DNA of 64,000 nucleotides from positions 40,690-104,689 of the forward strand of contig NZ_JACSNX010000006.1 in NCBI RefSeq assembly GCF_016902445.1, in the 5' to 3' direction. How positions within the stretch are numbered: position 1 is the first letter of the stretch; each line of letters opens with the position of its first letter. Origin of the DNA: Oscillibacter valericigenes (lineage in GTDB: Bacteria > Bacillota > Clostridia > Oscillospirales > Oscillospiraceae). Under the pieces are notes generated by a model, which was not told the origin of the DNA, did no database searches, and saw only the letters and a list, made by a program, of their open reading frames with translations. A program made the translations under genes and the position numbers. Of the stretch, positions 41,379 through 50,361 are shown in pieces.

Positions 41379-42775
41379 GCGTCCTCCGCTCCCTTCAGCC
41401 AGACACTGGCCCGTGTGCCGCGGCCCGGTGTGCTCTCAAACTCCATCCGGCCGCCGTGAAGGGCCACGATCCGCTGGCACACCGCCAGCCCCAGCCCTGC
41501 GCTTCCACACGCTCTGGACCGGGATTTGTCCACCATGTAAAAGGGCTCTGTGATCCGCGGCAGCTCCTCCGGCGGGATCCCCCTGCCGTTGTCCGTCACC
41601 CGGATGCAGTACTCCTCCCCCGCCCGGATCCCCTCCAGACAGATCGTGCCCTCCTCTTCGACCGCCTTTCGGGCGTTGTCCAGCAGGTTCAGGCATACAG
41701 ACTCCATCAGATCCGGCTCGATCTCCGCGGTCCCGGGCTCTGCGCGGACTGAGAAGCGGATCCGCTGCTGTTTCAGCGCTGGCCACATCACATCGGCTGC
41801 CCGTTCCAGAAAAGCGGCCATGTCCGCGCGGCGCGTCGAAAGGGCTGCTTGGTCCAGGACGATCAGATCCATCAGCCTGCCGGAAATATTCTCCAGCCGC
41901 CGCCCCTCCCGGAAGACACAGGATGCGCTCTCCAGCACCAGCTCCGGCTGGTCCGGATGGGAGAGCATCAGCTCTGCGTACCCGATGATGGACGTCAGCG
42001 GGGTCTTGGTCTCATGGGCAAAGCTGTTCAGGAAATCCCGCTGACGGCAGGCGGTGGCAGTCAGCTCCTGCACCTGCCGCTCCAGCTGATCCGACATCTG
42101 GTTGAAGTCCCGGGAAAGACGGCTGATCTCGTCGCTTCCGCGCACCTCTACCCGCTGGGAGAGTTCCCCGGCGGCCATCTGCCGGGCAGCTGCGGACAGA
42201 CGGCCCAGCGGCCGGGAGATCCAGGCGCTCACCGCCAGTGCCGCCAGCGCCGACGCCAGGATGAGCCCCATCTGCAGGTAGAAGAAGACATGATACTGCT
42301 CCTCCCGGGCAGCGAACAGATCGTCTGCCCCGCACCAGTTCTCCAGATACACCACACAGTCCTCCAGCACCATCGGGCTGGAGGCATGCAGGTAGGACCG
42401 CTCTCTGCTGCGCAGGAGCTCCCAGCCATGCCGGCCCTCCCCCAGAGACTGCGCCAGGCCGCTCTCTGCGGGCAGCCGGCTGCCGGCCAGAATCTGTCCA
42501 TGGCTGCCCACAAGGCGGAAGAAGATCCCCCTCTGTTCCGCCTGGGCACAGGTCTCCTCAGCCAGGCGGACCGCAGATGCCTGATCGGCTCCTCCGGCAA
42601 ACTGCAGCTCCCGCAGGAACGTGCGGCGCAGAAGGGCATTTTCCGTCATCATCGTCTCCGCCCGGGCATCCAGTCCGGTGCGAAACTGCCCGTCGATCAG
42701 GATAAAGCCGCCCAGGGAGCAGGCCAGCGCTGTGATGATGACCATGCTGCAGAACAGCTTCCAGAACAGCCGCAT
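41375..42775 (-). CDS. Sensor histidine kinase
   Basis: 466 aa. Membrane helix near residues 5-27, an extracytoplasmic sensor of about 125 residues, a second helix near 155-180, HAMP (ISRPLGRLSAAARQMAAGEL), phosphoacceptor FAHETKTPLTSIIGY, N-box NLLDNARKAV, and the G boxes DNGRGIPPEEL and GSAGLGLAVCQRI. It pairs with the OmpR-type regulator 3 nt upstream. The signal is unknown. Confidence 0.95.
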   Translation of the reverse strand: MRLFWKLFCSMVIITALACSLGGFILIDGQFRTGLDARAETMMTENALLRRTFLRELQFAGGADQASAVRLAEETCAQAEQRGIFFRLVGSHGQILAGSRLPAESGLAQSLGEGRHGWELLRSRERSYLHASSPMVLEDCVVYLENWCGADDLFAAREEQYHVFFYLQMGLILASALAALAVSAWISRPLGRLSAAARQMAAGELSQRVEVRGSDEISRLSRDFNQMSDQLERQVQELTATACRQRDFLNSFAHETKTPLTSIIGYAELMLSHPDQPELVLESASCVFREGRRLENISGRLMDLIVLDQAALSTRRADMAAFLERAADVMWPALKQQRIRFSVRAEPGTAEIEPDLMESVCLNLLDNARKAVEEEGTICLEGIRAGEEYCIRVTDNGRGIPPEELPRITEPFYMVDKSRSRACGSAGLGLAVCQRIVALHGGRMEFESTPGRGTRASVWLKGAEDA

Positions 42776-42778
42776 CCC

Positions 42779-43435
42779 TCATCCCTCCAGACGGTAGCCC
42801 ACTTTATATACCGCCGTCAGACGGTCCTCCAGCCCCAGCTTCTTCCGCATCCGCTGGATGTGGAGATCCACCGTGCGGCTGTCTCCCAGATACTCCTCGT
42901 TCCAGACCCGCTCATAAATGCGGTCCCGGCAGAGGACGATGTTCCGGTTCTGCGCGAACAGCAGGAGCAGATCGAACTCCTTGGCCGTCAGGGCCACGGG
43001 GCTTCCGTTTTTCCGGACGATCCGGGCGGCCGGGTCGATCTCGATATCCGGCTCCAGCGTCAGCAGCCGCTCTGCTTTCCCGCAGCGGCGCAGGACCGTC
43101 TCTACCCGGGCCAGCAGCTCCGGCAGCGCAAAGGGCTTGGGAAGGTAGTCCTCCGCTCCGCTGCGCAGTCCGCGGACCCGGTCCTCCACTCCCCCCAGAG
43201 CCGTCAAAAAGATCACGGGGACTTCCAGGGACTTGCAGTACTCCAGCAGGTCATATCCGTTCACGCCGGGCAGCATGATATCCAGCAGCGCCAGGTCAAA
43301 CGACTCCTTTTCCAGCAGGTCGGCCGCCTGTTCCCCGTCCGGAGCCCAGGTGCAGCGGTAGCCTGCGTCCACCAGCACTGTCCGGATCAGGTTCGCAATG
43401 GACGCGTCGTCCTCTGCGATCAGGATCCTGTTCAT
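42779..43435 (-). CDS. OmpR/PhoB-type response regulator
   Basis: 218 aa from ATG 43435 with AAAAGGGGATGAGGAG upstream. Receiver: LIAEDD, LALLDIMLPGVNG (phospho-Asp), FLTALGG and PKPF. Winged-helix output: ALTAKEFDLLLLFAQNRNIVLCRDRIYERVW...RTVDLHIQRMRKKLG...VYKVGYRL. It controls its own operon or envelope genes nearby. Confidence 0.95.
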   Translation of the reverse strand: MNRILIAEDDASIANLIRTVLVDAGYRCTWAPDGEQAADLLEKESFDLALLDIMLPGVNGYDLLEYCKSLEVPVIFLTALGGVEDRVRGLRSGAEDYLPKPFALPELLARVETVLRRCGKAERLLTLEPDIEIDPAARIVRKNGSPVALTAKEFDLLLLFAQNRNIVLCRDRIYERVWNEEYLGDSRTVDLHIQRMRKKLGLEDRLTAVYKVGYRLEG

Positions 43436-43556
43436 CTCCTCATCCCCTTTTCTGGACCATAGCATCGAAATCCATCGTTTTTGCATCATCCGGGCGTCTG
43501 CAATGCAGAAGGGGGCGCCTGCCGCCGGCAGCCGCCCCTCTGCATCGCACGATGGA

Positions 43557-44102
43557 TCAGTAATTCATGCCCACGATGGCCAGGCGGCCGTCGGCAACAC
43601 CGAATATCACATTGGGCCGTCCGCTGGCGGACAGGGAGAATCCGGCCATGCTGGCCTCCAGCCCCTCGGTGTCCGCCCCGGCGATCTCGGAGAGCAGCTC
43701 TTCCGTGAAGATCCGGTCTGCGCCCAGCGCAATGAATTCGTCCCGGGACTCTACAGACTGACCGCCGTCTGCAAAGCCCACATAGAGCGGGTATGCGGCC
43801 AGGTCCGCCAGCGCCTCCAGATCCTTGTCCGCCACAGCTGTCTGGATCTGCTCCGCAAAGGCAGTAACGGCGGCCTCGTCAACGGAAAAATTGTCTGTGT
43901 ACTGTGCAGTCTCCGGCGCTTCCGGGTCTGCCGGTCCCTGGGTCTCCTCTTCGGAGCTATCCGCTTCAGAGCTCTCATCCACGGGCTGCTGGGACTGTAC
44001 GGGATCTTCTTCCTCCGGCTGCGTGTCCCCACTCTGACCGCATCCTGCCAGCGACAGGCACAGGATGCCCGCCACGATCATCAGCACAAGTTTTCTCTGC
44101 AT
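43557..44102 (-). CDS. Putative lipoprotein with NTF2-like C-terminal domain
   Basis: 181 aa. Lipobox SLAGCGQS. An acidic, Glu/Ser-rich linker (residues 25-70) is followed by a domain (AVTAFAEQIQTAVADKDLEALADLAAYPLYVGF...RIFTEELLSEI) with the cystatin/NTF2-like pattern of secreted proteins. Function unknown. It is divergent from the D,D-carboxypeptidase gene, and both have the same ECF-type promoter, which suggests an envelope-stress role. Confidence 0.75.
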   Translation of the reverse strand: MQRKLVLMIVAGILCLSLAGCGQSGDTQPEEEDPVQSQQPVDESSEADSSEEETQGPADPEAPETAQYTDNFSVDEAAVTAFAEQIQTAVADKDLEALADLAAYPLYVGFADGGQSVESRDEFIALGADRIFTEELLSEIAGADTEGLEASMAGFSLSASGRPNVIFGVADGRLAIVGMNY

Positions 44103-44170
44103 ACTTCAAGGTCCTTCTTTCCTGGAAATTGCCGGCGGAACGCCCTCTCCGGGCCCCGGCTCTTTTTATA

Positions 44171-44194
44171 GACGAACCAAGGCGGAAAAAAGTT
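44171..44194 (-). promoter_or_regulatory. ECF-sigma-type promoter of the lipoprotein gene
   Basis: Minus strand AAC (44192-44194), 18 nt, GTC (44171-44173), within AACTTTTTTC ... CGTCTATAAA. Nearly the same words at the same distance precede the divergent carboxypeptidase gene. Confidence 0.65.
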
Positions 44195-44334
44195 TTACTG
44201 TGCAGACCTCCTGCGGAAAAATCTTTCCGGCGCCTCACACGCCCGTGCGAAAGCCGGCGGCCACCGTCTGTTTCAACGGTGCTATCTGCCGTCTCTCTCG
44301 GCCTCTCTGCCGGCGCCCGCTCCCATGCCGGATG

Positions 44335-44380
44335 CTTTTTTCGACGGTCCAGAACTTTTTTCGGCGGTCAAACGTCTATA
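44335..44380 (+). promoter_or_regulatory. ECF-sigma-type promoter of the carboxypeptidase gene
   Basis: AAC (44353-44355), 18 nt, GTC (44374-44376), within AACTTTTTTC ... CGTCTATAAG. A direct repeat TTTTTTCGACGGTC / TTTTTTCGGCGGTC, 20 bp apart, overlaps it. The 368-nt gap 44103-44470 holds the two promoters and no gene. Confidence 0.65.
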
Positions 44381-44470
44381 AGATGTCTGCTTGGCTTGAA
44401 ACATTTTTTGCCGGTCCACCGTTTAAAAGGCAGATCCGGCCGGAAGTCCCGGTCTCAAAGGAGGAGCCCC

Positions 44471-45307
44471 ATGATCCGCCCAAACGCGTATCCAGATGCC
44501 GTACATAGCCGCCGTGCGCGGCGCAGAAAGCGCCCCCGCAGGCTGCACCACCCCTTCCGGCTGCTCTGCACATGCCTTGTTCTGGCGGCCGTGTTCTGGG
44601 CGCTGTGCGCCGCAAAAGCGGAAACGATCCCCCTGTCCCCGCTGGAGCCTGCGGAGCAGCCGGCAGAACCGACCGTGCCGGAGTCAGGCCTCCCGGCACA
44701 GGATCCTCTGCCGGAGGACTCCGGCGCGGTCTCTCCCGATGACTGGCGGCTCCTGCTGGTGAACCGCTGGAACCCCATCCCCGATGGATACACCTTCGAG
44801 CTGACGCAGCTGAAACAGGGCCACGCAGTGGATTCCCGGGCATACCCGGACCTGCAGGAGATGATGGACGCGTGCCGGGCGGCGGGGCTGGACCCGAAGA
44901 TCTGCTCCTCCTACCGGACGCAGGACAAGCAGCAGGAGCTGTATGAAAACAAGATCCAGCGTCTGATGGATGAGGGGTATTCCTACGAACGCGCCGTGGA
45001 AGAGGCGGGGAGTGTGGTGGCGGTGCCGGGCACCAGCGAGCACCAGACGGGCCTGGCTCTGGACATCGTGGATGCCTCCTACCAGATCCTGGATGAGGAG
45101 CAGGAGAACACCCAGGTGCAGCAGTGGCTGATGGAGCACAGCTGGGAATATGGTTTTGTTCTGCGCTACCCCAACGGAAAAAGCGAGATCACGGGCATCA
45201 TCTATGAGCCCTGGCACTACCGCTACGTGGGCCGCGAGGCCGCCCGGGAAATGACAGAGCTGGGCATGTGTCTGGAGGAATATGTGGACTGGCTCTCCGC
45301 GCAGTAA
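44471..45307 (+). CDS. D-alanyl-D-alanine carboxypeptidase, M15/VanY type
   Basis: 278 aa. An Arg-rich cytoplasmic start, one membrane anchor (LLCTCLVLAAVFWALCA), a Pro/Glu-rich linker, and the peptidase domain with zinc motifs SEHQTGLALDIV and EPWHYRYVG. ICSSYRTQDKQQELY is typical of the family. It trims the terminal D-Ala of peptidoglycan stems. ATG follows AAAGGAGGAGCCCC. A bidirectional terminator follows. Confidence 0.93.
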   Translation: MIRPNAYPDAVHSRRARRRKRPRRLHHPFRLLCTCLVLAAVFWALCAAKAETIPLSPLEPAEQPAEPTVPESGLPAQDPLPEDSGAVSPDDWRLLLVNRWNPIPDGYTFELTQLKQGHAVDSRAYPDLQEMMDACRAAGLDPKICSSYRTQDKQQELYENKIQRLMDEGYSYERAVEEAGSVVAVPGTSEHQTGLALDIVDASYQILDEEQENTQVQQWLMEHSWEYGFVLRYPNGKSEITGIIYEPWHYRYVGREAAREMTELGMCLEEYVDWLSAQ

Positions 45308-45318
45308 GCTGCCAACTG

Positions 45319-45360
45319 AAAAAAGGCACCCTGGACATACATGCTGTCCAGGGTGCCTTT
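45319..45360. terminator. Bidirectional terminator
   Basis: AAAGGCACCCTGGACA and its perfect complement, 7-nt loop, A-run before and TTT after. It separates the carboxypeptidase gene from the leftward selenium-type cluster. Confidence 0.9.
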
Positions 45361-45376
45361 CCATATTGGTCTTCCC

Positions 45377-45550
45377 TCACTGCCTCCTGGCCGTGCGGTA
45401 ATCATCGCCGGGGCGGTAGAAGGGGCAGTTCCGGGTGCCGCCCCGGAGGAACCGCTCCATTTCGTCCTCGTCCAGGTCCGCCTCGCAGACGTAGGCCTCC
45501 AGCTCGTCGTCATAGTCGTACCAGACGCACTCCTCGCAGTTGACCGCCAT
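45377..45550 (-). CDS. Small Cys-containing protein (DUF6472-like)
   Basis: 57 aa: NCEECVWYDYDDELEAYVCE, then DLDEDEMERFLRG and CPFYRPGDDY. Four conserved cysteines (C-x2-C...C...C) suggest a metal site. The arrangement is that of a short clostridial family of unknown function. ATG follows GGGAGGGGAGAGACC, 15 nt after the DUF3343 gene, so it is the last gene of the selenium-type operon. Confidence 0.8.
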   Translation of the reverse strand: MAVNCEECVWYDYDDELEAYVCEADLDEDEMERFLRGGTRNCPFYRPGDDYRTARRQ

Positions 45551-45565
45551 GGTCTCTCCCCTCCC

Positions 45566-45802
45566 TTACAGTAAAACGGCATACAGGCCGTCCACGTCCA
45601 GTTTTTCCCGGATCACCAGGGCCTCCAGCTCCTGCCGGGCATCCGGCGGCGCGGACCAGCACATCCCGCAGCCGGCGGTGATGCTCCGGGGCACCGGGAT
45701 CAGCCGTCCCGGCAGGTCCGCCGCCCGGCAGGCCCGCTCCATGGCCATGGCTCCGGTGGTGGTGGCGAACGTCACCACGAACCGCTCTTGCTTTTCCCGC
45801 AT
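45566..45802 (-). CDS. DUF3343 protein, putative Se/S carrier
   Basis: 78 aa from ATG 45802. ERFVVTFATTTGAMAMERACRAADLPGRLIPVPRSITAGCGMCWSAPP carries the conserved GCGMCW cysteines of DUF3343, often encoded beside yedF and a cysteine-desulfurase-like gene. It is proposed to carry selenium or sulfur. It is 2 nt after the aminotransferase gene. Confidence 0.85.
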   Translation of the reverse strand: MREKQERFVVTFATTTGAMAMERACRAADLPGRLIPVPRSITAGCGMCWSAPPDARQELEALVIREKLDVDGLYAVLL

Positions 45803-45804
45803 GG

Positions 45805-46947
45805 TCACAGGGCCTCCTCTGCCAGCGTTCGAACCGCCTCGGCAGCCGCGTCGGTCTCCGCCTCCGTATTGAAATAGGACCATGAGAACCGGACCGCGCC
45901 CCGGTCCTCCGTCCCCAGGGCCCGGTGGAGCCGGGGCGCGCAGTGTGCGCCGGGGCGGGTGGCGATCTGGAACCGCTCCGCCAGCTCGTCCGCCACCTCC
46001 GACGAGTCCAGATCCGCGATGTTCAGGGTCACGATAGGCGCCCGTTCCTGTACAGTGAAATCCCCGTACACTTTTACGCCAGGAAGTATTTTGACGGATT
46101 CATAGAACCGTCGGGCGAGGGCATTCTCATGGGCGCGGACCGCATCCCAGCCGATGCGCTCCAGAAACATCAGAGCCGCCCCCAGCCCGGCGATGCCATG
46201 GCTGTTGAGGGTCCCCGCCTCCAACCGGGTCGGGTAGGCCTCTGGCTGGGTCTCGGAGTAGCTCTGGACGCCGGTACCCCCCACGGCGAAGGGGCGGATC
46301 TCCACCTCCTCCCCCACGCAGAGGCCGCCGGTGCCCTGGGGGCCCATGAGGCTCTTGTGGCCGGTGAAGCACACCACACTGATGTGCTGCTTCCTCATAT
46401 CGATGGGAAACACCCCAGCGGTCTGGGAGGCGTCCAGGATGAACAGCAGCCCATGCCGCCGGCAGAAGTCCCCTACCCAACCGATGTCCACCAGGTCCCC
46501 GGTCAGGTTGGAGCCGTGGGTGCACACCACCGCCTTCGTGTTAGGCCGCAGCAGCCGGTCAAAATCGGCGTAGTCGATCCTCCCCTGCCGGTCGGCGGGG
46601 ACGAAGTCCACCTCCGCCCCCTGGGACCGCAGACGGTACAGGGGCCGCAGGACGGAGTTGTGCTCCAGGTCCGTGGAGAGCACATGGTCCCCCGGCCCCA
46701 GAAGGCCGGAGACGGCGACGTTCAGCGCCATGGTGGAGTTGGGGGTGAAGGCCACGCGGTCTGCCCGGGGGCAGCCAAAGAGACTTGCCAGAGTCTGCCG
46801 GACGCCGTAGACGCTCCGGGCCGCCTCCAGCGCCTCCGGATGAGTGCCCCGGCCGCTGTTGCCGTATTCGTTCATGGCTGCAGCCACCGCCTCCGCCACG
46901 CCGGGAGGCTTTGGCCGGGTAGTGGCGGCGTTGTCCAGGTAGATCAT
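45805..46947 (-). CDS. Cysteine desulfurase-like PLP enzyme (aminotransferase class V)
   Basis: 380 aa. MIYLDNAATTRPKP start, the FTGHKSLMGPQGTGGL motif with the PLP-binding Lys, and RPGAHCAPRLHRALGT containing the Cys loop. It would mobilise sulfur from cysteine or selenium from selenocysteine for the adjacent carrier proteins. Its ATG overlaps the yedF stop by 4 nt. Confidence 0.92.
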   Translation of the reverse strand: MIYLDNAATTRPKPPGVAEAVAAAMNEYGNSGRGTHPEALEAARSVYGVRQTLASLFGCPRADRVAFTPNSTMALNVAVSGLLGPGDHVLSTDLEHNSVLRPLYRLRSQGAEVDFVPADRQGRIDYADFDRLLRPNTKAVVCTHGSNLTGDLVDIGWVGDFCRRHGLLFILDASQTAGVFPIDMRKQHISVVCFTGHKSLMGPQGTGGLCVGEEVEIRPFAVGGTGVQSYSETQPEAYPTRLEAGTLNSHGIAGLGAALMFLERIGWDAVRAHENALARRFYESVKILPGVKVYGDFTVQERAPIVTLNIADLDSSEVADELAERFQIATRPGAHCAPRLHRALGTEDRGAVRFSWSYFNTEAETDAAAEAVRTLAEEAL

Positions 46948-47561
46948 GGCTTGATGACCTTCCCGGCGTTCGCCAGGGTCTCCACGATAGAATACATATT
47001 GGTGACGCCGCCCACTGCCAGCTGGTCTGCCAGGCCGTAAAAGTTCAGGCAGGTGCCGCAGGTGAGGATCTCCACCCCCTGGGCCTCCAGACTCTTCAGG
47101 TCCTCCAGAGACGCGGAGCCCTTCACCGTCAGCTTGGCGCCGCCGTTGTAGAACAGCATGGTTTTCGGCAGCTGGGGCAGCTGGCCCACCGCAAAGAGGA
47201 AGCTCTTCATCAGCAGCATCCCCAGCTCGTCGCTGCCCCGGCCCATGGTCTCTGAATCCACGGCCACCACCAGGTCCCCCCGGGCATCCGGGACACAGGA
47301 CAGGGCAGGCTCCTCCACCGGGGCATCCCCCGCCGGCGCTGCCACCTCCATGGTCACCACGAAGAGGTGCTCCCCCTTCTTCTCCGCTTTCGCCGGCAGA
47401 TGGTTCCCCGCTGCCATCCGCGTCAGGTTCTGGACGGCGATCTCGTTGTCCACCCGGACCTCCAGTGCACCGGGCTCCCTCATCTCCCGCAGGGCCTTTG
47501 TAGCCTTCACCACCGGAATGGGACACTGGTCCCCCACGGCATCTACAATGACGGTTTTCAT
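46944..47561 (-). CDS. yedF: Selenium-metabolism-type sulfurtransferase-like protein YedF
   Basis: 205 aa. N-terminal TusA-like domain (VDAVGDQCPIPVVKATKAL with the CPxP motif), then a DsrE-like domain (GRGSDELGMLLMKSFLFAV...LPKTMLFYNGGAKLTVKGS) ending in LTCGTCLNFYGL. This two-domain form is annotated as YedF and is linked to selenium donor metabolism in clostridia. It is the first gene of the operon. Confidence 0.93.
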   Translation of the reverse strand: MKTVIVDAVGDQCPIPVVKATKALREMREPGALEVRVDNEIAVQNLTRMAAGNHLPAKAEKKGEHLFVVTMEVAAPAGDAPVEEPALSCVPDARGDLVVAVDSETMGRGSDELGMLLMKSFLFAVGQLPQLPKTMLFYNGGAKLTVKGSASLEDLKSLEAQGVEILTCGTCLNFYGLADQLAVGGVTNMYSIVETLANAGKVIKP

Positions 47562-47602
47562 AGACGGTTCCTTTCTCCGCCGCAGCGGCTGATTTCCCCT
47601 TT

Positions 47603-47631
47603 ATTGTAATGCAGCAGGGATATAAATACAA
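47603..47631 (-). promoter_or_regulatory. Promoter of the yedF operon
   Basis: Minus strand TTGTAT (47626-47631), 17 nt, TACAAT (47603-47608). Confidence 0.7.
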
Positions 47632-47722
47632 GGGTTCTCTTTTTGAAAGAACAGCGTTTGTGACGTCTGGCCGGAAAGCTGTAAAAAAATCGGACTGTTT
47701 TTCCGTTTTTGGGGCAAATTTC

Positions 47723-47752
47723 TTGACAGAGCCATAGATCAGCACGTAAAAT
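47723..47752 (+). promoter_or_regulatory. Promoter of lysA
   Basis: TTGACA (47723-47728), 18 nt, TAAAAT (47747-47752), about 60 nt before the ATG. Confidence 0.7.
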
Positions 47753-47817
47753 AGGACACGTCTATGGCACCGCAGATTTCGACGCGGTGGAGTTTAAAAA
47801 GATCCGAGGTCGTTTTT

Positions 47818-49074
47818 ATGAAAACCCCCTTTGTCACAAAGGACCAGCTGGAGGCCATCGCCGCCCAGTACCCCACGCCCTTCCACATCTATGACGAGCA
47901 GGGCATTCGGGAAAATGCCCGCCGTCTGCGGGCTGCATTTGCCTGGAATCCCGGCTATCGGGAGTATTTCGCCGTGAAGGCCACCCCTACGCCCGCCATT
48001 TTGAAGCTGCTGCACGAGGAGGGCTGCGGCTGTGACTGCTCCTCTCTGACAGAGCTGATGATGTCGGACCGCTGCGGCATCACCGGGGAGAATATCATGT
48101 TCTCCTCCAACGACACTCCGTCTGAGGAGTTCCGGCTGGCGGACCGCCTGGGGGCCATCATCAATCTGGACGACCTGACCATGGTAGACTGCCTGGAGCA
48201 GGCGCTGGGCCATGTGCCGGAGAAGATCTGCTGCCGCTACAATCCCGGCGGCGTGTTCACCCTGGGCGAGACCCGGGAGGGCTTCCAGGTGATGGACAAC
48301 CCCGGCGACGCCAAATACGGCATGACCCGGGCCCAGATCTCCGAGGCCTTCACCCGGCTGGCCGCCATGGGCGTCAAGGAGTTCGGCATCCACGCCTTCC
48401 TGGCATCCAACACGTTGTCCAACGACTACTACCCTGCCCTGGCCCGCATCCTGTTCCAGCTGGCGGCTGAGCTGAAGGCGGAGACCGGCGTCCACATTAC
48501 CTTCATCAACCTCTCCGGCGGCGTGGGCATCCCCTACCGTCCGGAGCAGCCCGCCAACGACATCGCCGTCATCGGCGAAGGGGTCCGCCGGGCCTATGAA
48601 GACGTTCTGGTGCCCGCCGGCATGGGGGACGTGGCTCTGTACACAGAGCTGGGGCGCTTCATGACCGGCCCCTACGGCCATCTGGTCACCCGGGCCATCC
48701 ACGAAAAGCACATCTACAAGGAGTACATCGGCGTGGACGCCTGCGCCTGCAACCTGATGCGGCCGGCCATGTACGGGTCCTACCACCACATCACCGTCAT
48801 GGGCAAGGAGGACCAGCCCTGCGACCACAAGTACGACATCACCGGCAGCCTGTGCGAGAACAACGACAAGTTCGCAGTGGACCGGATGCTGCCCAAAATC
48901 GACATGGGCGACCTGCTGGTGATCCACGACACCGGCGCCCACGGCTTCTCCATGGGCTACAACTACAACGGCAAGCTCCGCTCTGCCGAGCTGCTGCTGA
49001 AGAAGGACGGCACCGTGGAGCAGATCCGCCGTGCCGAGACGCCGGAGGATTACTTCCGTACCCTGGTGTGGTAA
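47818..49074 (+). CDS. lysA: Diaminopimelate decarboxylase-family enzyme
   Basis: 418 aa. PLP-binding Lys in YFAVKATPTPAILKLL, INLSGGVGIPY glycine loop, ELGRFMTGPYG, and the C-terminal HDTGAHGFSMGYNYNGKLRSAELLL. It decarboxylates meso-diaminopimelate to lysine; a related substrate cannot be excluded, since CDACACNLMRPA-like positions vary in the family. Single gene with its own promoter and terminator. RBS CCGAGGTCG. Confidence 0.9.
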   Translation: MKTPFVTKDQLEAIAAQYPTPFHIYDEQGIRENARRLRAAFAWNPGYREYFAVKATPTPAILKLLHEEGCGCDCSSLTELMMSDRCGITGENIMFSSNDTPSEEFRLADRLGAIINLDDLTMVDCLEQALGHVPEKICCRYNPGGVFTLGETREGFQVMDNPGDAKYGMTRAQISEAFTRLAAMGVKEFGIHAFLASNTLSNDYYPALARILFQLAAELKAETGVHITFINLSGGVGIPYRPEQPANDIAVIGEGVRRAYEDVLVPAGMGDVALYTELGRFMTGPYGHLVTRAIHEKHIYKEYIGVDACACNLMRPAMYGSYHHITVMGKEDQPCDHKYDITGSLCENNDKFAVDRMLPKIDMGDLLVIHDTGAHGFSMGYNYNGKLRSAELLLKKDGTVEQIRRAETPEDYFRTLVW

Positions 49075-49083
49075 GCATGAAGC

Positions 49084-49117
49084 AAAAGCGCCACCGCTCA
49101 CGCGGTGGCGCTTTTTT
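49084..49117 (+). terminator. Terminator of lysA
   Basis: AAAAGCGCCACCG and its complement, loop CTCA, then TTTTTTA. Confidence 0.9.
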
Positions 49118-49124
49118 ATGTCGT

Positions 49125-49667
49125 TCAGGCGGAGACGCCGGTCTGGTCCTCTGCAGTGAAATAGACGAAATAGGTCTCGCCGGTGCTCTCTTCACCGGAG
49201 TCATCCACGAACTGCTCCAGATAGGCGATGGAGAAATCCGTGAAACCAGAGGGCACCTCGTACACCAGCTCGCCGGTCCGCTCCTCATCCACGGCCAGGG
49301 AGTATGTACCAGGCAGCTGATCCTCTCCCACCGGATCCACCTCGGTATAGGTCTCCATGTCCGTGGTGATGGGGTAGGCAAAGGCGTCATCGCCGTCGTC
49401 CCACTGGGCCTGGAAATCCACATCGTACATCTCAAAGCTCTGCTGGAAGGTGTTCTTCACGGTGATGTCCGCCACCAGCAGGACATTGCCCTCCGCAGGC
49501 GTATAGCCTGCATAGTCGCTGGTGAGGTATGCGCTGTTGACTGTGAAATCAAAGAAATAGGTCTCCATGGTGTCTCCGGTACGGCCCTCGTTGGATCCTC
49601 CGCCGCAGGCGGTCAGCCCCAGGACCATCACCGCTGCCGCCGCCAGTGCGAACAGTCTCTTTTTCAT
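49125..49667 (-). CDS. Putative lipoprotein, DUF4352-like
   Basis: 180 aa from ATG 49667 (AAGGGAGAGTGAA upstream). Lipobox GLTACGGG. The immunoglobulin-like pattern with NVLLVADITVKNTFQQSFEMYDVDFQAQW and ELVYEVPSGFTDFSIAYLEQF fits telokin-like/DUF4352 extracellular domains. Function unknown. Confidence 0.8.
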   Translation of the reverse strand: MKKRLFALAAAAVMVLGLTACGGGSNEGRTGDTMETYFFDFTVNSAYLTSDYAGYTPAEGNVLLVADITVKNTFQQSFEMYDVDFQAQWDDGDDAFAYPITTDMETYTEVDPVGEDQLPGTYSLAVDEERTGELVYEVPSGFTDFSIAYLEQFVDDSGEESTGETYFVYFTAEDQTGVSA

Positions 49668-49820
49668 TTCACTCTCTCCCTTATCGCAAAATACGCCCAA
49701 GGCCCCGTCTCTCCAGACAGGCCCCCGGGGACCACTCTCAGTGTACCATGGCCGATCCTTCCGCGCAACTGCCTTCCAAAAGAAAAACGCCCCTGTGCCG
49801 GCACAGCCCTTTGTACAGTT

Positions 49821-50189
49821 TTACCGGGCGGGGATGATCTCGATCCAGTATCCGTCGGGATCTGTCACAAAATAGATCCCCATGGCGGGATTTTCAAAGC
49901 AGATGCAGCCCATGGCGGCGTGCCTGGCATGAGCGGCCTCGTAGTCGTCCGCACGAAGAGCCAGGTGGAACTCACACTCGCCCAGATCGTATTGCTGGGG
50001 GTGGTCCCGCAGCCAGGTCAGCTCCAGACGGAAGTCTGTCTTCCCGTCCCCAAGGTAGACGATGATGAAGCTGCCGTCGTCTGCGACTTTTCGCTCCCCG
50101 ACCGGCTCCAGGTCCAGAGCTTCCTTGTAGAAGGCCAGTGATCTGTCCAGATCGGACACATTGAAGTTGAAGTGATTGAATGTCAGCAT
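49821..50189 (-). CDS. Glyoxalase I-type VOC protein
   Basis: 122 aa from ATG 50189 (GAGGACTAT upstream). Two beta-alpha-beta repeats: FNHFNFNVSDLDRSLAFYKEAL and CEFHLALRADDYEAAHARHAAMG, ending ITDPDGYWIEI-like (FVTDPDGYWIEIIPA). Metal ligands H6, E56-like, H76 and E118-like positions are present, so methylglyoxal detoxification is plausible. Confidence 0.88.
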   Translation of the reverse strand: MLTFNHFNFNVSDLDRSLAFYKEALDLEPVGERKVADDGSFIIVYLGDGKTDFRLELTWLRDHPQQYDLGECEFHLALRADDYEAAHARHAAMGCICFENPAMGIYFVTDPDGYWIEIIPAR

Positions 50190-50361
50190 ATAGTCCTCCT
50201 GCTCTCCGGGGCGATCTGCCGCCGGTCGTGGTGCCACCAGTATATCATTTTCCGTGCCCGCAGGGCAAGCGCCATTTCCCGCTTTGCGGGCTCTCTCTGT
50301 TTTTATCTATGTTGTACCAATTTCCTCCGGAAAATTTGGAGGCTTTTGGCCTGTTTTGGGG

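Noticed and set aside
45805..47745. A 646-aa fusion of YedF-like and desulfurase-like parts
   Set aside because: The first part is an out-of-frame reading of yedF; the true desulfurase-like start overlaps the yedF stop by 4 nt.
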